From Trichosphaerium sp. ATCC 40318 (Eukaryota; Discosea; Flabellinia; Trichosidae): 64,000 nucleotides of DNA. A program made the translations under genes and the position numbers. The notes below the pieces were generated by a model. The model worked only from the letters and a program-made list of their open reading frames with translations. It made no database searches and had not been told where the DNA came from. Positions 59,607-64,000 of this stretch are shown one piece after another. Numbering within the stretch: position 1 is the stretch's first letter; every line of letters begins with the position of its first letter. Location of the stretch: positions 186,001 through 250,000 of the forward strand of contig JALMLS010000232.1 in the NCBI GenBank assembly GCA_038496445.1, given 5' to 3'.

Positions 59607-62600
59607 ATGGCAGAAGCACGTAAACTAAAGACAGCGAAAAGTGGCATTGCATCTCAACTCAAGTTGCTTGGTAACTATGCTAAGCAAGGGAATACAAGAA
59701 GGATAGAAGCAGTAGTAAATACAATAAATAGGAAGCTAGATTCAATTCCATCGTTTTTGTCAACTCCAGAGGTACTCCTACGCACTAGAAAGGTTATTAA
59801 AACGGTTTTAGGGTAAGCAGTTCAAAGCAGACGTTGAAGCTCAAATAAACGCTGCACAGGCAAGCGCTGGCGGTGCACAAGATAAAAAAAAGCACGACGC
59901 AGCTATTAAGACTATTACTGCTCAGGTACCTGACTCTTGTTGTTTTCTATTTTTGACACTGTTTCAGCTCCGTCTTTTGGCGTCTTGTATCAAGCAAAAA
60001 AATGAAAATCGCATTAAACAGCAAAAAGCCAAGATAAAAAAGATACTCACACCAGAAACTATGACATTACTGCAAGGCTCAGACGCTGGAAAGAAGTTAT
60101 TGGCTGATGTTGAAGAAGCAGGAGCTCTTACTGAAGGTACAATGTTTCTTGAGTCAAAAACTTTTCGTACTTATACGGTAAAGGCGAGGCTGCTGCAGCT
60201 GTGTCAACCTCAACTTCTACTTTAAGACATATTCCTACATCTGTAGCTACACCCTCAATAGCTTCAGAACCTGCTACTGTGAAGGTAGTAACAGGAACTG
60301 TACGGATCAATCTTTTTTCTTTGATTCATCTGTGTTTATTGTTTTTCTTGTATTTAGGGAGCACTACCTACGTTTGAACCTGCTCCCGGCATATCAAAGA
60401 AAGTTAGTTTTGGGATAACTAAAGTGAATAAAGCGTTTGAAAATTGTAACGGCATTTTCCAGAAAGTACGTACCAAGTCTCCTACCAGACGAGACTGGCG
60501 AAAAATCACTAACTTTTTTTTCAAGATGGAAGGACTTGTTAGTGACAATGTTGATCTACATGGAAAAACAAGAACGAAGTGTATTTGGGCACAACAAGCG
60601 CTTGGTGATAACTTATCCAGGCTTCAAGCAAAGAAAACATCTGCAGAAGGTACAATGCTTTCCTGAATCAAATTTGCTTACTGTTTTTCTTTTCTTACAC
60701 CCTGTCTGATAGGCGCTGTTGATAAGCTTGCTGCTCTTGATGCATCTAACGGAGTTATTGCGCCTGCAAGAGAAGCTCTTTCGACTCTCATTGAAAGAGC
60801 TACTGAGATAAAAGATACAGGAAAGCCTAAGTTGAAATACACTGAAATCGTATGCAAAGCAAGACAAAACTACAAAGTCGCTATGGATCCACTTCAATTG
60901 TTCCAAGGACGATATCCCGAGTAAGTAAGGTGGGTTTTTGGTTTGTTACTAACACGTGATTTAGGGAATTCAGCCAACTTACAGAGATCTTAAAAAACCT
61001 GGATAAAGTCATTGAATTGGCCAATACAACATCATCACTTCTAGATAATGATGAAGGTTCCGAGAGTCTCAAAAATGAGGTTCAGAAATCGAAAGATGAG
61101 GTTCGTTTTTGTAGCCCTTATTATTGTATCACGTGATGTTTATTATTTTTAGATATGTGCTCTGTATAAAGAGAAAAGTGTACCTCTTTTTGAACAATAT
61201 ACTAAAGTTGATGACACAATACATGCCAACATGTACGTTGAACAAACAATCAAAGAAAAAAATTTGAACTAATTTTCTTTTGATTTTAGGGTCACAGAAA
61301 ATCTTCGTAGTAACTTTCCTGAATGCAATGAACTCAAAGTTATGGTTGAAATATCCGAGAGAATTCGAAAAGAAAAGGAGGCTGAGATTGAAAGGAAACG
61401 TCAAGAGAAATTAGCCAAAGAACGAGAAATTGCAAGACAGAAAGAAGCTGTACTTCAAGGATTCAGAGATAAATATAGCGCACCGTACACTGGAGGAAAC
61501 GCTATCTCTTCATCTGAAAACTGGTCTTATACACCAGAAGAAAAGGGAGGATACCTGTTGAGTATGTGAAGCGAAAGAATTTTGCAGACATGCTGACTTT
61601 AGTTGCAGATACACAATACGGTAAAGAACGATACTATTGGTTTGCTGAGAAGTTTGGATTTCATTTGAAGCACATGAACCCAGATGGTACTTCCAGTGCA
61701 GATTTCGGTTATGTCTATGTTAAGTCTAACGATGACGGTGTTACGTACTTTACATTCCAAGCAAGAGCAATAGGTAAGAAGCTTAAAAAATGGAGTAACT
61801 GTTTTTTCTCAAAAACTTATAAAATGTTTAGATTGCACGTACACCTACGATACATACAAGACATCAGACCAAGTAACATTCAGTCACGCTTATAATAAAG
61901 TCGTTTGGAAGCTCGAAAATGGCGAACTTAAGGTCATAAAAGGGTCAGACAATGAGGTTAGGAACAACTTGTCCGATTTCTATTTTCTCACTTTTTGTTA
62001 GATTAAGGCATATGATAATTCATTACTTAGAGTTGATCCTGGTTTCCCACCGCTCTTGGTATGGAGCCTTTTGTCTAGTGTATAGTGTATGTCTTACTGA
62101 CCTTGTTTTTAGGCTCTTTTTGTAGCTATTTGCAGACACCCTCTTGCCAATATTCCAAAATGGAGAAAAGAACGTGGTGCAGAATATATGAAGCCAGAAA
62201 ATGTTCTAGCAAGAGCCAAAGCTGAGAAAGAAAAAGCAGAAGAAAGAATGGCACGAAACAAAGCAAAAAATGCATCAAGCTCAAGTAGTGGTTCGGCAAT
62301 GGCTGGATACTATGGTATCCATTGTGGATGTGGATTCGGAAGTGCAAAGTCAAGATGTGCTTCTTGTAAAGGTGATATTGGTTCAAACACAACTCCTTCT
62401 GTAAGATGTTATAATTGTCGTTTTGGAAGTGCAAAGAATAACTGTGTTGGTTGTGGGAGAGATCATGGTTCACAAAAGGTACAATTTGTCACGTGATTAA
62501 AAAAATATTCGGAGGTTATTTTTGCTTACTTACGTTTTTATAAGGTTGTTGCAATGGTATGCAGGAATTGTGATTTTGGATCTTCGAGAGGAACTTGCTG

Positions 62601-62628
62601 TATTTGTAAAGGGACCGTATCACATTAG
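59607..62628 (+). CDS. coiled-coil protein with three C-terminal Cys4 fingers
   Basis: I do not recognise a named family. The N-terminal half is helical and lysine-rich (SQLKLLGNYAKQGNTRRIE, RLLASCIKQKNENRIK). An acidic helical middle follows. Next is a highly charged helix typical of a coiled coil (RKEKEAEIERKRQEKLAK). A folded segment then includes VKRKNFADMLTLVADTQYGKE and HMNPDGTSSADFGYVYVK. The C-terminus has three zinc-finger-like units, CGCGFGSAKSRCASC, CYNCRFGSAKNNCVGC and CRNCDFGSSRGTCCIC, with spacing C-x2-C-x8-C-x2-C (the first may use His-x2-Cys). A frame break near 61550 is repaired by splicing a 56-base GT-AG intron, giving KGRIPVEYVKRK. Predicted as nucleic-acid or protein binding; the unit FGS(A/S)(K/R) is unusual. 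Confidence 0.72.
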
Positions 62629-62794
62629 TCATTTTAGGAAAAAGAGCCAATGGTGAATAAAAGTTTGTTTGTTTTTATGATGTCATGGTTGAGAGTTAGT
62701 GTTTTCTGTACCTTAATCTGACAGAGTGTTTAGTCAAGTTATTGACAAGGATATCGTTCAAAGAACAAGGGATATTTTGAAGTCAACGAAGTTT

Positions 62795-63894
62795 TTACTC
62801 TTTATTTTGTTCGAAGAAATACAAAGGCAAGTTGCAATGTGGCTTGAACCCAAGTCTAGAATAAATGCCTACAGCATTTTTCTCACCAGCTAAAGTCATC
62901 GTTTTGCGCTTCATTTCATGTGCTTGTTGGATAACATGTCTTAACATAGCTGTAGCGTATCCTTTCTTACGACAATCCTATTGAATCGTTAGATATGATG
63001 AACCATGTTTGATCTGTCATACACTTTGTGTTGCAACATCAGGAATATAACTTGAATGTTCTCCGATTAAAAGCAGTGTTGCAGTTGATACAGGCTTGTT
63101 TTCACCGTTTATATCGGCGTAGCCTATGTAATGAATACATTTACCACTCTTTGTCATCTCAGTTGACAGATCAAGCCATGCTTCTCTTGCAAATTGTGGA
63201 ATTTCGAAACCATCAGCGCTTATTGTTGAAAAGGATTTAAACTCTTCTTCTGTTGATACTTTTCTTATTGCTATCTTTACTTCCTTGGACATTATTAGCA
63301 TCACGTGATTACATTATCAAAATCAACGTACTCTCGTTGTTTTTTTCAGGGCAGAGCTTTGCGAGATATCTAGAAGCATGCCTTGCAAGGATTCTTAGCT
63401 TTCGTTTTGTAGTTATGGTATTGAAGGTACCTGTGTAAAACTCGACGAATGTCCAACCAAGAGTTTCCAACATTTTCTTAAATTCAGGTGTATCATAGCA
63501 ACCTGCATACCATGCAAACTGAGTAGGTGCCTTCGTTGCAATAGCTGTAACTTTCTGAAAAAGAATTAGTCACGTGTAACAAAAGTAATTTTTAAACCTC
63601 AGCGACTTCTTGTGTAATATCCTCTTTATAGAGAATTGTGTTGAACATCATGAATGGTACATCCGATTCGATGTAGTTAAATGACTCATTCTAAAAAGTT
63701 TTTAGTTATCAACATGCGTGAACAACAAATCGCAAGAAACTTCAAAATAAGTCAAAAGGAATTAAATGGGTTGGAAAAAAACTCGGAGAATCTGTGTTGT
63801 ATTTTTATACCTTAACGTATTTGATCTTATTACTACGTCCCCATAACTCCATTGAGCCCATAGCATCGCGAAGAATAATATCCTTGTTGTTCAT
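62795..63894 (-). CDS. two-domain GNAT acetyltransferase
   Basis: An acetyl-CoA-dependent N-acyltransferase. The N-terminal exons read MNNKDIILRDAMGSMELWG, then NESFNYIESDVPFMMFNT, then KAPTQFAWYAGCYDTPEFKKML. These are joined to the GNAT core by a longer intron whose in-phase acceptor is GGAAG, giving WTFVEFYTVKIAIRKVSTEEEF. The acetyl-CoA loop follows (DCRKKGYATAMLRHVIQQA). The last motif is AVGIYSRLGFKP. N-terminal sequence before MNNKD may continue past 64000, since an in-phase upstream stretch exists. Introns contain TCACGTGA at 63301 and a CACGTG at 63571. Substrate unknown; similar bacterial and plant proteins acetylate small amines. Confidence 0.82.
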
Positions 63895-64000
63895 CCTGTG
63901 TAGAACGGAGTTTTTTGATAAATAAGTCGTCTAATGCCGTTAAGTTCATTTGAGAAAAATGGTATAATCGGCACTTGTAAAACCCCGATTGCGAAATTTC

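Noticed and set aside
63300-63440. Possible gene split between two GNAT halves
   Set aside because: An acceptor at GGAAG gives a correct-phase join and the expected two-domain GNAT order.
1-64000. CRISPR arrays, insertion sequences, integrase genes, tRNA genes
   Set aside because: None seen. The only short-period repeats are protein-coding stalk units, and no B-box-like T-arm fits a tRNA fold.

Overview
This window comes from a compact, intron-rich nuclear genome of a eukaryote, most likely a microbial one. Coding regions are broken by many short GT-AG introns, mostly about 35-90 bases, often with the donor GTACGT. Intergenic gaps are mostly a few hundred bases, the DNA is AT-rich, and there is no operon or ribosome-binding-site structure. 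The lineage cannot be fixed from sequence alone. The histidyl-tRNA synthetase looks like the plant/algal organellar type, which leans towards a bikont protist, while VPS10, EGF, von Willebrand D and LamG-like modules show a rich secretory and surface repertoire. Gene models below were spliced by eye, so outer coordinates are firmer than every internal junction.

Layout. 1-1005: 3' part of a histidyl-tRNA synthetase. 1267-16477: four surface or secreted proteins. These are a polytopic receptor-like protein with a PSI-like and an EGF-like module; a secreted protein with a Pro/Thr repeat stalk; a trypsin-like/vWD/EGF mosaic; and a beta-helix-like protein with a C-terminal membrane segment. 17065-18773: a broken copy of the 5' end of the first surface gene, then two convergent F-box/MORN paralogues. 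19082-20086: class IV (SIRT6/7-like) sirtuin. 20616-24409: a small Ser/Thr-rich membrane protein and a secreted protein. 24727-28939: a large FtsX-type permease without an ATPase domain. 29050-33287: a TPR protein and an ankyrin+TPR protein. 33763-35080: an F-box protein and a small multi-pass protein, both intronless. 35371-39333: a sortilin-type VPS10 receptor. 40295-45024: an NT5DC-type HAD nucleotidase and a DDX55/Spb4-like ribosome-biogenesis helicase. 45494-50079: a small membrane protein, an F-box/ankyrin protein and a LamG-like secreted protein. 50996-56930: telomerase reverse transcriptase. 57571-58952: a two-RRM RNA-binding protein. 59607-62628: a coiled-coil protein with three Cys4 fingers at its C-terminus. 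62795-63894: a two-domain GNAT acetyltransferase.

Functionally the window mixes housekeeping genes (tRNA charging, telomere maintenance, ribosome assembly, RNA binding, deacylation) with at least seven secretory-pathway proteins that share mosaic architectures. The least expected signals are an intron-associated palindromic octamer TCACGTGA, the GTACGT donor habit, the giant-virus-like F-box/MORN pair, the partial gene duplication, and the Cys4-finger protein that I could not assign to a named family.
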